A DNA stretch of 64,000 nucleotides from NCBI GenBank assembly GCA_934169775.1, contig CAKPOI010000005.1:1-64000 (forward strand), in the 5' to 3' direction. The notes beneath the pieces are model-generated. The model saw only the letters and a program-made list of their open reading frames with translations, did not search any database and was not told the DNA's origin. This DNA is from an uncultured Clostridia bacterium. GTDB taxonomy: Bacteria > Bacillota > Clostridia > TANB77 > CAG-508. A program made the translations under genes and the position numbers. The stretch's first letter is position 1. The number at the start of each line of letters is the position of its first letter. Positions 42,237 through 51,370 of this stretch are shown piece after piece.

Positions 42237-43412
42237 TCATTTAGAAAAACCTGTAAATGAAAGCATTAATCCTCCTGTTGTATTTGCTCCATGATCTTTT
42301 ACTCCATATTCACCAAATGTAAATGCTGCAATAAATGGTACTCCATGAGCTTCTTTCTTTAATAGTTCTGCTACTTCATCTATTCTTTCTCCTATAGCTA
42401 ATCTTCTACCTCCACAGTGGATAAATAAATATGCTCCTGCTTCTGTTCCTTTATTTTCTAATTCTTTATTTACTTCTTTTGCTGTTTTTCCTGTTGCTTT
42501 TATTAATTCATCAACACTTGCTTCCATTTGAATTACAGCTGTATTTACAGCTAAATTTGCTCCTATATTCATAGAACCATCTTCATTTGCAAACATTGGG
42601 TGACGTATTGCTATTAAATCTCCTAACCTATCTTTTACTCCTAATGGTGCTGTAACTGTTTCAGCTAATAAATTTGCCCCTTCTAAGTCTTTTAATTTTT
42701 TACCTGTCCATTTAGCATATTTTTTAACTGCTGGTTCTCCATCTATTTCTACTAATGTTCTTTTTCCTCTTATTTTTGTTATAATTCCACTATTTATTGT
42801 TTCATGATATGCACCTGTGTATACATTTGACATTTTTTTGTCTGTATAGAAAAATGCTACAGCAACTCCATCTGCAAAAACTTCGTTATTTGTATATATA
42901 CTCCATTTTCCTTCTACTGTGTTATCAGCTGCACTTCCTCCAAATATTGGAACTCTACCTATAACATCTTCTATTCCTTTAATATAGTCTTCTTCTTCTG
43001 CTGGTGATGCTACCATATAAAAATATGCTGGGCTATCTGTTCTTCCTGCTTTTTTCATTGCTTCTTTTGCTACCATTTGTCCTGTTAATCTTGCTTCTTC
43101 TTTTTTTGGAGAACTTGCTACTCCGACTGTTAATTCTGGATCTCCTAATGCTAAAATTCCTGTAAATCCATTTTCACTTGATATAAATCCTTCTGGTGTT
43201 ATGATTCCTGCACTTGATGTGCATCCAATTATTGGAGCTGTTCCTAATTCTGCTTTTGCTCCTTCTAAAACTTTTTCGACATTGCAGTCTACTGATGTGA
43301 ATAAAAATGCTACTTTTGTTTGTATTAAATCTACTACTGCTTTTTCTGCAGCTTCCTTTCCTTGTGTATAACTATCTTTGTTTGTACTCCATGATACGTT
43401 TGATTTTAACAT
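42237..43412 (-). CDS. FIST-domain sensory protein
   Basis: A 391-residue protein with FIST_N (VAFLFTSVDCNVEKVLEGAK, IIGCTSSAGIITPEGFI) and FIST_C (KTAKEVNKELENKG, FIHCGGRRLAIGERIDEVAE, FIAAFTFGEYG) and nothing else. FIST domains are thought to bind small ligands such as amino acids and are usually fused to or next to signalling modules; here it stands alone ahead of the aldehyde/alcohol dehydrogenase pair. ATG 43412 has GAAGGAGGAATGAAT in front. It is cytoplasmic. Confidence 0.9.
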   Translation of the reverse strand: MLKSNVSWSTNKDSYTQGKEAAEKAVVDLIQTKVAFLFTSVDCNVEKVLEGAKAELGTAPIIGCTSSAGIITPEGFISSENGFTGILALGDPELTVGVASSPKKEEARLTGQMVAKEAMKKAGRTDSPAYFYMVASPAEEEDYIKGIEDVIGRVPIFGGSAADNTVEGKWSIYTNNEVFADGVAVAFFYTDKKMSNVYTGAYHETINSGIITKIRGKRTLVEIDGEPAVKKYAKWTGKKLKDLEGANLLAETVTAPLGVKDRLGDLIAIRHPMFANEDGSMNIGANLAVNTAVIQMEASVDELIKATGKTAKEVNKELENKGTEAGAYLFIHCGGRRLAIGERIDEVAELLKKEAHGVPFIAAFTFGEYGVKDHGANTTGGLMLSFTGFSK

Positions 43413-43508
43413 ATTCATTCCTCCTTCGTTTTTTATTATTTCCAATTATACCAATAATATTTTATTTTAACAATAGTTTTTTTAAAACGTAATATAATTG
43501 TAATAATT

Positions 43509-43545
43509 AATGCTGTTTTTGGAGCCAGACTCAAAAAACAGCATT
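43509..43545. repeat. 3'-end hairpin repeat, unit i
   Basis: AATGCTGTTTTT opposed by AAAAAACAGCATT around the loop GGAGCCAGACTC, a perfect stem. It lies about 150 bases past the pfkA stop and in the opposite orientation to most units relative to that gene. Confidence 0.7.
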
Positions 43546-43695
43546 TAATTTGATTATTTGATTATAAATTTAAAAATTCGTATAAAAAAGAATCTATTTT
43601 TTAAACTTCAGAAAGCGTTGTTTCTTTTTTGACTTCTTTTTTATTTATTTTTGAACTACTACAAAATTTACAACAATTCAATTTCTAATTTAAAA

Positions 43696-44841
43696 TTAAT
43701 CACCTAAATTAATTCCAATATTTCTAGCAGTCTTAACTAAATCATCATCCATTGATACTTTTCTTAGATTACTTTCAGCAGTATTTCCAGAAACAGCACC
43801 AATTTTTTTATTGTTTCCAACAACATCTTCAAGGCTAACATCATCTAATTTTCCATTTTTAATAACAGCTAATCTACCAAATTTCCCTTCTAAAGCCATT
43901 TGCATTGCTTTTGTTCCATATTTTGTAGACAAAACTCTATCATATGCTGTTGGAGTACCTCCTCTTTGCATATATCCTAAGGTAGTGTTTCTGGCTTCTA
44001 GACCTGTTATTTCTTCTAATTGTTTTGCAACAACTTGTCCAATTCCTCCTAATTTAGTGTTATCAACTCCAGAACCATTGTTACGTGTTCCTTGAACTAC
44101 CATTTCTCCGCCTTTTTGTTTTGCTCCTTCTGATACTACAACAATACTAAAATTCTTTCCTCTTTTTTGTCTGTTTTTAATTTTTTCTGCAACACTATTT
44201 ATATCATAAGGAATTTCAGGAATAAGTGCAACATCTGCACCACCTGCTATAGCAGCTTCTAGAGCTATCCAGCCTGCATATCTTCCCATAACCTCTAAAA
44301 CCATTATTCTATGATGTGTTTCACCTGTTGTATGTAATCTATCTAAAGCTTCCATTGCAACAGAAACAGCTGTATTATATCCAAATGTAATATCTGTACA
44401 TGCAACATCATTATCTATTGTTTTTGGAACCCCTATTACATTTACGCCTTTGGTAGCAAAATCTCTTGCTGATTTTTGAGTACCATCTCCTCCTAAAGTG
44501 AATAAACAATCAAATTCATCATCTTTTAAATTTTGTACACAAACATCTGATAAATCTTGATATTCAATTTCTCCATTTTCATTTAAAACTTTATAATTAA
44601 AAACATTAGCATTTGTTGAAGAACCTATTATTGAACCACCTTTTGGTAATATTCCTTCTGCATTTCCATCTTCTGCAGTGCTTAACAAAACATAATTATT
44701 TTTTAATAATCCATTATATCCATCTATAAATCCATAAGCCTTAACACCATGATTCTCCGCTGTTTTTACTATTCCTCTTATTACTGCATTAAATCCTGCT
44801 ACATCTCCTCCATTTGCTAATATTGCTACTTTTTTTAACAT
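43696..44841 (-). CDS. pfkA: 6-phosphofructokinase
   Basis: Pfk makes fructose-1,6-bisphosphate for glycolysis, the substrate of the fba product encoded in this window. The 381-residue protein has ANGGDVAGFNAVIRG, LFTLGGDGTQKSA (glycine at the position that favours ATP over pyrophosphate), IGVPKTIDND, MVLEVMGRYAGWIA and TTLGYMQRGGTPTAYDR. The length and the PKTIDND motif place it near the group III or mixed-substrate enzymes, so the phosphoryl donor needs testing. ATG 44841 has GAAGGAGG. Confidence 0.93.
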   Translation of the reverse strand: MLKKVAILANGGDVAGFNAVIRGIVKTAENHGVKAYGFIDGYNGLLKNNYVLLSTAEDGNAEGILPKGGSIIGSSTNANVFNYKVLNENGEIEYQDLSDVCVQNLKDDEFDCLFTLGGDGTQKSARDFATKGVNVIGVPKTIDNDVACTDITFGYNTAVSVAMEALDRLHTTGETHHRIMVLEVMGRYAGWIALEAAIAGGADVALIPEIPYDINSVAEKIKNRQKRGKNFSIVVVSEGAKQKGGEMVVQGTRNNGSGVDNTKLGGIGQVVAKQLEEITGLEARNTTLGYMQRGGTPTAYDRVLSTKYGTKAMQMALEGKFGRLAVIKNGKLDDVSLEDVVGNNKKIGAVSGNTAESNLRKVSMDDDLVKTARNIGINLGD

Positions 44842-44950
44842 TATTTTTTCCTCCTTCGCTTTTTGTAAATCTTTATACATTATATCAATATTTTCAAAAA
44901 ATACAACATGTATTTGAAATTTTTACATCATCTCTAATTTGCAAACATCA

Positions 44951-45092
44951 AATTGGGGATGGCAATGCTTTTTACTCATCCCCAAAATATTCAATGTTTT
45001 TGCTTTTCAAAAAGCGATTGATGTTTTTTGAGTCCGGCCCCAAAAGCATTGATGTTTTTTGAGTCCGGCCCCAAAAGCACTGTCCCCAAATC
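44951..45092 (-). repeat. 3'-end hairpin repeat cluster, units j1-j3
   Basis: Two full units (about 45019-45050 and 45051-45080), each with GTTTTTTGAGTCCGGCCCCA then AAAGCA, plus a partial unit (44992-45020) and a separate hairpin TTGGGGATG opposed by CATCCCCAA (44952-44986). The block also holds CTGTCCCCAAATC and ends one base from the stop of the M23 gene, oriented with it. Confidence 0.8.
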
Positions 45093-45093
45093 A

Positions 45094-46008
45094 TTATTTT
45101 ATATATATACTTGGATCTACTTGAATTGAATCTTTTAATATTTCAAAATGTAAGTGAGAGTCATCTGCAATTTCAAAAGCTGCTGTATTTCCAACTGTGC
45201 CTAAACTTTGACCTTTTTCTACTTTTTCTCCTTCTACAACAAATTCTGAAGTTAATAAATTAGAATATACTGTTTCAAATCCATTATCATGTGCAACAAC
45301 TATTGTTAATCCATAACGTGGATCATTTTTTATACTTTTTACAGTACCTGCTTCTGCTGATTTTACAATTGTTGTTTTATCTGCCTTTATATCAATTCCT
45401 GTATGAACAGTCCATTCTTGCAAAGTTTGTGAAAATAGCAAATTATCTTTAGCAAATTCTTTTATGATTTCTCCCTCAACTGGTTTTATAAATGATAATT
45501 CTACAATATTACTTGATTTTTTAGAGTCATCTGTTGTTGTTTCATTACTGCTAGAATTATTTGATTTTTGCGTATTTTCGTTTGTGCTTTTTGCTATGTT
45601 ATTATTAATTGCATTTGATTTATTAGTATTAGTGTTTGTATTATTTTTACTAGTGCTATTTTTATCAGTATTTGAATTTGTATTTGCACTATTGCCATTA
45701 TTTGTATTATTCGTATTAGTTGTATTTTGTTTGTTTTCTGTTTCTTGCTTTATTTCTTCTTTTGCTTCTTCTACTGATTTTCCCATTTCTGTACTAGTGT
45801 GTTCTGTATTTTCTAGATTTTCAGATGTTTTATTTACTAGATTTGCTAATTGTTCACTGCTTAATGATCCTTCTTTAACCTCTTTATTTAAATTGCTTCC
45901 ATAAATCAGTAATCCTATTACTATTACTGCTAAAATTGCCACTCCTATACTTGCCACTTTTATAATTTTTGTTTCCATGTCTTCACTTTTTCTTGTTTCT
46001 CTTCTCAT
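45094..46008 (-). CDS. SpoIIQ-like M23 metallopeptidase-fold protein
   Basis: A 304-residue bitopic protein: one membrane helix (IIKVASIGVAILAVIVIGLL, residues about 14-33), a long asparagine/threonine/serine spacer, and an M23/LytM domain with HTGIDIKAD (about 202-210) and SHLHFEI near the end. The histidines suggest a functional zinc site, as in clostridial SpoIIQ, the forespore partner of SpoIIIAH during engulfment. The sporulation role is inferred from architecture; a cell-wall endopeptidase is the alternative. AAAGGAGGATATT precedes the start. Confidence 0.75.
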   Translation of the reverse strand: MRRETRKSEDMETKIIKVASIGVAILAVIVIGLLIYGSNLNKEVKEGSLSSEQLANLVNKTSENLENTEHTSTEMGKSVEEAKEEIKQETENKQNTTNTNNTNNGNSANTNSNTDKNSTSKNNTNTNTNKSNAINNNIAKSTNENTQKSNNSSSNETTTDDSKKSSNIVELSFIKPVEGEIIKEFAKDNLLFSQTLQEWTVHTGIDIKADKTTIVKSAEAGTVKSIKNDPRYGLTIVVAHDNGFETVYSNLLTSEFVVEGEKVEKGQSLGTVGNTAAFEIADDSHLHFEILKDSIQVDPSIYIK

Positions 46009-46109
46009 AATATCCTCCTTTAAATTTATTCTTAGTAAAATTATTTCCTGTTTTGAGAATTTTATACATGATATATAAAAAGAAAAACAAATTTTGTTTG
46101 TATTAAATT

Positions 46110-47075
46110 TTAAATGTTTTTAATGTTTTGGTGTATTTTTTTTAAAATGTTTTCTGAAACTTCATTTTTGAAGTCTATTGAAATTTTACTTTCTGTCACA
46201 TTAAACTCTAGCATTTCTAGTTTATTTTCTTCAATGATCTCAAGCAATTTTTTTATAAAATTTATATTTCTAATAATTCCAGTTCCAACAACAGATATTC
46301 TTGAAATTTCTTTTTTTACAATGCTTTTTATTGTATTTTCCTCTATTATATCAGAGATTACTGTTCCGGCTTTGTTGTTAAAGGTTGATTTTGTTATAAC
46401 TGGTATTTTATATTTTTCTGCTATTTCTATACATCTTCCATGCAGCACTTTTGCTCCTTCACTTGATATCTCTAACATTTCTGCATATGATAAAGCTGGT
46501 ATTTTTTTTGCTTCTGCTAATTTATTTGGATCTGTTGTATATACTCCATCAACATCAGAAAAAATATAGCAATTTTTAGCTTTAAGTGCTGCAGCAATTG
46601 CAACTGCTGTTGTATCTGAGCCTCCCCTTCCGAAAGTAGTAATATCCAAATTTTCGTTATATCCTTGAAATCCAGCAATTATTACTATTTTCCTTTTTTC
46701 TAGTTCTTCTTCAATTCTTGATGTATCTATTTTTTCGATTATAGAATTTTGATTTGTATTATTTGTGTATATTCCTGCTTGCCATCCTGTCAATGATATC
46801 GCTTCATATCCCATATCATTTAATAATATACTTAATTTTGCAATGGTTACTTGTTCTCCTGTACTTAGTAATACATCCATTTCTCTGTTTTTAGGAGATT
46901 GTGATAACTCTTTTGCCTGTTCTATTAATTTGTCTGTTGTTTTGCCTTGAGCTGAAACTACAACAACTATATTGTTTTGCTTATTATATAATCCTATTAT
47001 TTTATTAGCTACAATTTTTAACTTTTCATTGTCTGCTACTGAGCTTCCTCCAAATTTTAATACTATTGTATCCAT
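46110..47075 (-). CDS. lysC: Aspartate kinase, short form with one ACT-like domain
   Basis: Aspartate kinase starts the lysine/threonine/methionine pathway. The catalytic domain is complete: VLKFGGSSVAD (1-14), LLSTGEQVTIAKL, TFGRGGSDTTAVAIAAAL, YIFSDVDGVYTTDP. After it comes only one ACT-like segment (RISVVGTGIIRN to NVTESKISIDF), giving 321 residues where most have about 400 with two ACT domains. Allosteric control should therefore differ or be absent. It is monocistronic; AAAGGAATG lies upstream. Confidence 0.88.
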   Translation of the reverse strand: MDTIVLKFGGSSVADNEKLKIVANKIIGLYNKQNNIVVVVSAQGKTTDKLIEQAKELSQSPKNREMDVLLSTGEQVTIAKLSILLNDMGYEAISLTGWQAGIYTNNTNQNSIIEKIDTSRIEEELEKRKIVIIAGFQGYNENLDITTFGRGGSDTTAVAIAAALKAKNCYIFSDVDGVYTTDPNKLAEAKKIPALSYAEMLEISSEGAKVLHGRCIEIAEKYKIPVITKSTFNNKAGTVISDIIEENTIKSIVKKEISRISVVGTGIIRNINFIKKLLEIIEENKLEMLEFNVTESKISIDFKNEVSENILKKIHQNIKNI

Positions 47076-47159
47076 TAAAAATCACATTCCTTTTTGTTTG
47101 TACAAGTAGTTTGAATTTTCAATACTACTTCTTTTATTATATGAAAATTGCAGCATAAA

Positions 47160-47188
47160 GTGCTTTTTAGACTGAATTCAAAAACATC
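47160..47188. repeat. 3'-end hairpin repeat, unit k (degenerate)
   Basis: GTGCTTTTTAGACTGAATTC then AAAAACATC keeps the T-run, an 11-base loop and the A-run of the family, but the loop has diverged. It lies in the lysC upstream region. Confidence 0.4.
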
Positions 47189-47248
47189 TTATTTATTTGA
47201 TTTTTTAAGCTTCCATATAATAGAACAAAAACGGACATTATAATATAA

Positions 47249-47275
47249 AAGAGAGGCATTTGCCTCTCTCATTGT
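47249..47275 (-). terminator. Terminator of the 122-residue gene
   Basis: Stem GAGAGGCA opposed by TGCCTCTC followed by TTTT in the minus direction. It overlaps the stop codon of the gene. Confidence 0.85.
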
Positions 47276-47637
47276 TTTGCTATAATTTTTACATCTAATC
47301 CGTCTTCTGTACAGAGTTCAAACTTTTCTGAATTAAAATCCTTTTCAAATTGTTCCAATAGTTTTTGAGAGATTCTATCCCTTCCATAATATTGCAAAAT
47401 TTGAAATTTCATATTTATCATAAAAACTCTGTCTTCTTCCTGATCATCGTCACTTTCACATATCATTTTTACATATGGTTTTGCACGTTTTGTAAGTATC
47501 CATGTATCTTTGAATTTTCTTGTAATGTCATATCCCTTTTGAATATACGGAAAAATGTCTTTGTTGTATTCTCCTTGTACTTCCAATGTTTCTGATTGTA
47601 TGTATCTGATTTGTATTTTGCTTGCCCGGAATCCCAT
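47269..47637 (-). CDS. Hypothetical protein (122 aa)
   Basis: The product starts MGFRASKIQIRYIQSETLEV and contains YIQKGYDITRKFKDTWILTK and YYGRDRISQKLLEQFEKDFN. It is soluble, rich in aromatic and charged residues, with no recognised motif. AAAGGAGGTTTTGCT precedes the ATG and a terminator overlaps its end, so it is an independent gene. The family is not recognised. Confidence 0.65.
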   Translation of the reverse strand: MGFRASKIQIRYIQSETLEVQGEYNKDIFPYIQKGYDITRKFKDTWILTKRAKPYVKMICESDDDQEEDRVFMINMKFQILQYYGRDRISQKLLEQFEKDFNSEKFELCTEDGLDVKIIAKQ

Positions 47638-47769
47638 AGCAAAACCTCCTTTGTACTTTTTTCATATTATAACAAATTTTCTATCCAAAGTCAAATTATG
47701 TAAAGTTCTAAACATTGTCAAAATCTTATTGATTTACTTCTGTTATAATAAAAATGTTAAGACTTTTTG

Positions 47770-48868
47770 TTAATATTGCTTTAAATAGCTCTCCATAAAT
47801 CCATTTAAATCTCCATCCATAACACTTTGAACATTGCCAACTTCATAATTTGTTCTATGATCTTTTACCATTGTATATGGGCAAAAAACATAAGAACGTA
47901 TTTGGCTGCCCCAAGCTATGTCTTTTTGTTCACCTTTTAAGTCTTCTATTTTTTCTTTTTGCTCTTTTTCTTTTAAGTCTAATAATTTTGACTTTAGCAT
48001 TTTCATTGCAGTTTCTCTGTTTTGAATCTGTGAACGTTCTGACTGGCATGCTACAACTGTATTTGTTGGTATATGAGTTATTCTTACTGCTGATGATGTT
48101 TTATTTATATGTTGTCCACCTGCTCCTGATGCTCTATAAGTATCTACTCTTAAATCATCTGGATTTATATCTATTTGAATATCATCTGTAATTTCTGGCA
48201 ATACCTCTACTGATGCAAATGATGTATGTCTTCTGCCTCCACTGTCAAATGGTGAAATTCTAACTAATCTGTGTACACCTTTTTCACATTTCATGTAACC
48301 ATATGAATTTTCTCCTATTACTTCAAAAGTAACACTTTTTAGTCCCGCTTCTTCTCCTTCAAGATAATCTAATTCTTTTATTGTGAAATCATTTTGCATT
48401 GCCCATCTATTATACATTCTATATAACATTTCTGCCCAATCTTGTGATTCTGTTCCACCTGCTCCTGGATGTATTGTTACTATTGAATTCATGTTGTCAT
48501 ATTTGCCAGAAAATAATGTTGCTATTTCTAGTTTTTCTATTTCCTTATTTACACTTTTTGTATTTTTTATTATTTCTTTTGCCATATCTTCATCAAATTC
48601 TATCTGCAACAAGTCTGATAGTTCTATTAAATTTTTTAACTCTTTTTCTATTTTTCTATAATTTTCACATTTTGATTTTATATTTTTTATTTTTCCTAAC
48701 ACACTTCCAGAATTTTTTGAATCATTCCAAAAATCAGGATTAGTTGTTTGATTTTCTAATTCTTGTAGTTCTTTTTCTAATTTGACTATGTCAAAGAGAT
48801 TCACCCAATTCTTTTAATTTTTTATTTAAGTCTATTAAATTTTTTGCATTTTCTTCTAGTTCTAACAT
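47770..48868 (-). CDS. prfB: Peptide chain release factor 2, programmed +1 frameshift
   Basis: RF2 reads UGA and UAA stops. The first frame runs from ATG 48868 (AAAGGAGAG upstream): MLELEENAKNLIDLNKKLKE then LGESL and TGA at 48793-48791. The site CTT TGA C lets ribosomes slip +1 to read GAC, joining the second frame at 48792 (DIVKLEKELQELENQ), the autoregulation known from E. coli. The full product has 366 residues with the GGQ motif (ASGAGGQHINKTSSAVR) and the stop-reading SPFDSGGRRHTSF region. A weak internal Shine-Dalgarno-like GGGTGA lies upstream of the slip site. The coordinates cover both frames. Confidence 0.96.
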
Positions 48869-48933
48869 AACATCACTCTCCTTTATATTTTTTGTCTTTG
48901 CCTGTATCATAAATAAAATATGCTTATAATTAT

Positions 48934-49764
48934 TTATATTTTTTCTTCATAATCATCCATAAAATGATGTACTTCACCATCTTTGACATAAGAGATAATA
49001 GTATTTAAATTAACATTTTTTGTACTATTATAAATATTCATATCAACTTTATCATATACACTTCTTAATTGGTTTAATAGCTTTTTCATTTCTTCTCTTT
49101 TTGAAACATTAGATTCGTTTTTTGCATTTTGTTCTGTAACTTTACATGCACATTTTATAAAGTCTAATTCATTTCTTTTTGCCCATTTTATTATATCGTC
49201 TTCCTTAACATAATATAATGGTCGAATTAACTGCATTCCTTTATGATATGTACTATGTAATTTAGGCATCATTGTTTGCATTTGTGCACCATATAGCATG
49301 CCCATTAAAATTGTTTCTACTACATCATCAAAGTGATGTCCTAAAGCTATTTTGTTACATCCTAACCTTTGTGCTTCTCTGTACAAAAATCCTCTTCTCA
49401 TTCTTGCACATACATAACATGGATGATCTTCAATTTTTGCTACTACATCAAATATATTACTTTCAAATATAGTTATTGGTATATTTAATATTTTGGCATT
49501 ATCTATTATTTTTTGCCTATTTACTGGATTATAGCCTGGGTCCATTACTAAAAATACTAATTCAAAATTCATTTTTCTATGTTTTTTTAATTCTTGCATA
49601 CATTTAGCAAGTAACATTGAATCTTTTCCTCCTGAAATACATACTGCAATTTTATCTCCATCTTGAATCATTTCAAATTCTTTTATTCCTTTTATAAATT
49701 TACTCCATATTTTTTTACGATATGTTGTTACTATGCTTTTTTCTATTTCTTCATATCTTTCCAT
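48934..49764 (-). CDS. TtcA-family tRNA thiolation ATP-pyrophosphatase
   Basis: A 276-residue protein with the PP-loop CISGGKDSMLLA (residues about 42-53), a CxxC pair (HPCYVCARMRRG), GHHFDDVVETIL and a later lone cysteine pair (KCACKV). This is the TtcA/TtuA pattern, in which an iron-sulfur cluster and ATP are used to thiolate tRNA. TtcA acts on cytidine 32; the exact site here is inferred. It lies between prfB and tcdA, both translation-related, but has its own start (AAGGAG, 12 bases away). Confidence 0.85.
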   Translation of the reverse strand: MERYEEIEKSIVTTYRKKIWSKFIKGIKEFEMIQDGDKIAVCISGGKDSMLLAKCMQELKKHRKMNFELVFLVMDPGYNPVNRQKIIDNAKILNIPITIFESNIFDVVAKIEDHPCYVCARMRRGFLYREAQRLGCNKIALGHHFDDVVETILMGMLYGAQMQTMMPKLHSTYHKGMQLIRPLYYVKEDDIIKWAKRNELDFIKCACKVTEQNAKNESNVSKREEMKKLLNQLRSVYDKVDMNIYNSTKNVNLNTIISYVKDGEVHHFMDDYEEKI

Positions 49765-49858
49765 AATTAATATTTTTCTCCTTTTTGCTAAAATGAATTT
49801 TATTCTAACCCAATTTTTGAATGTTGTATTATTAATGTTAAACTTGGTTCTTATATAT

Positions 49859-50614
49859 CTATTTTATAATATCTCTAACAACTTCACCTGCAATCATCAG
49901 TCCTGCAACGGATGGAACAAAAGATATACTACCAGGAACTTGATTTCTAATTGAACATTTTCTTTTTGTGCCTGGAGGGCATATGCAATTTGTCTTACAA
50001 CTGCTTTCACTTGTTTGCTCTGGTTTTATTGGTTCTTCTTTAGAATATATTACTTTTAAGTTTTCTATATTTCTTTTTCTTAATTCTTTTCTCATTACTT
50101 TGGCTAATGGACATACACTCGTTTTATAAATATCTGTTATTTCGAATTTTGATGGATCTAATTTGTTTCCTGTTCCTAATGCAGATATAACTGGTACACC
50201 AATTTCTGTACATTGTTTTATAATTTCGATTTTTGCTGTAACTGTATCTATGCAATCAATTACATATGTTAAATCTTTTTGAATTATTTTTGTATCTGAA
50301 TCGGGCATAAAAAATTCTTGGTGTATTTCTACATTTGCATTTGGATTTATTTCTAATATTCTTTCTTTTTCTACTTCAACTTTATATTTACCTATTGTTT
50401 TTCTTGTTGCTATTATTTGCCTGTTTAAATTTGTTAGGCAAATTTTGTCATCATCTATTAATACAAAGTTTTCTACTCCTGCTCTTACTAGTCCTTCAAC
50501 TACAAATGAGCCTACTCCTCCTAGTCCAAATATTGCTACTTTTGATTTATTTAGTTTTTCTATTCCTTCTTTTCCTATCAATAATTCTGTTCTTGAAAAT
50601 TGATTAAGACTCAT
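49859..50614 (-). CDS. tcdA: tRNA threonylcarbamoyladenosine dehydratase TcdA
   Basis: TcdA (formerly CsdL/YgdL) uses ATP to cyclise t6A37 to ct6A in tRNAs. The 251-residue E1-like protein opens NQFSRTELLIGKEGIEKLNK, then AIFGLGGVGSFVVEGLVRAG (nucleotide-binding loop), LIDDDKICLTNLNRQ, YVIDCIDTVTAKIEI and ends FVPSVAGLMIAGEVV. The family normally has a cysteine-rich stretch like the one here (SSCKTNCICPPGTKRKC). AAGGAAGGAATGAATAAAA precedes the start. Confidence 0.92.
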   Translation of the reverse strand: MSLNQFSRTELLIGKEGIEKLNKSKVAIFGLGGVGSFVVEGLVRAGVENFVLIDDDKICLTNLNRQIIATRKTIGKYKVEVEKERILEINPNANVEIHQEFFMPDSDTKIIQKDLTYVIDCIDTVTAKIEIIKQCTEIGVPVISALGTGNKLDPSKFEITDIYKTSVCPLAKVMRKELRKRNIENLKVIYSKEEPIKPEQTSESSCKTNCICPPGTKRKCSIRNQVPGSISFVPSVAGLMIAGEVVRDIIK

Positions 50615-50725
50615 TTTTATTCATTCCTTCCTTGAATTTTTTAATAATATAAGCACCAACATTAAAAAGTTAGTGCCTACATACAAATTTGATTTTTGTA
50701 AAATCATAAAAAGAATTTTGAAATA

Positions 50726-51262
50726 TTATTGCTCTTTGAAAAATCCTAAGAAATATAGAATTGCTAAATCAATTACTATCATTGTTATTAATCTAAAAAA
50801 TAATGCTTCTTTTATGAAAAATAACAGTGATATTCCAAAAAATACTATTGGTATTGATAAAAGACATCCTATCTCTATTACTTCCAAAGTTTTTATTTGC
50901 TCCGGCCTGTCTTTGCATTTTTTATATATTGAGCTTGCAAGTTGCATTAATACAACAATTATCAATATGGAACTTATATACCCTATCATTACTTTGCAAT
51001 TAAAAATAAATATTATAACAAATAATATTATATTTAAAATTAGAAAATTTCTAATGGCTTTGTCTACCTCTTTTTCAGTGTTTCCTCCAATAAAATACAT
51101 ATAAAGAGTTTGAAATGCAATAAGTGCTATGATAATTCCAGTATTCCGTATATCTCTTTCATACCAAAACAAAGCATTTGATACCATAAGCATAAAATAT
51201 AATATGATACAATATTCGCCGTTTTCAATTGTCTTTGCTAATCTCATTATTCTTTTTTTCAT
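50726..51262 (-). CDS. Hypothetical polytopic membrane protein (178 aa)
   Basis: About six hydrophobic helices (for example IIALIAFQTLYMYFIGG, FLILNIILFVIIFIFN, YISSILIIVVLMQLA, LLSIPIVFFGISLLFFI and ITMIVIDLAILYFLGF) with short charged loops. I do not recognise a family. A similar, unnamed membrane protein of 191 residues occurs at 55051-55626 with comparable spacing of helices and upstream sequence (a CTTTCGAT motif beside each start), so they may be distant paralogues. GAAAGGAAGGGG precedes the ATG. Confidence 0.6.
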   Translation of the reverse strand: MKKRIMRLAKTIENGEYCIILYFMLMVSNALFWYERDIRNTGIIIALIAFQTLYMYFIGGNTEKEVDKAIRNFLILNIILFVIIFIFNCKVMIGYISSILIIVVLMQLASSIYKKCKDRPEQIKTLEVIEIGCLLSIPIVFFGISLLFFIKEALFFRLITMIVIDLAILYFLGFFKEQ

Positions 51263-51370
51263 AGGTCTTCCCCTTCCTTTCGATCCTATATTTATAGGGT
51301 TTCTACTTTTTACAGGTTACTTTTGTATTATATACTATTTTGGCCATATTTTCAATATTTTTGTCTAATA

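Noticed and set aside
43605..43695. Minus-strand peptide of about 26 residues with a CCxxC motif after pfkA (NCCKFCSSSKINKKE)
   Set aside because: Only a TTG could start it and no Shine-Dalgarno is present; composition fits chance reading of AT-rich DNA. Worth revisiting only if conserved.
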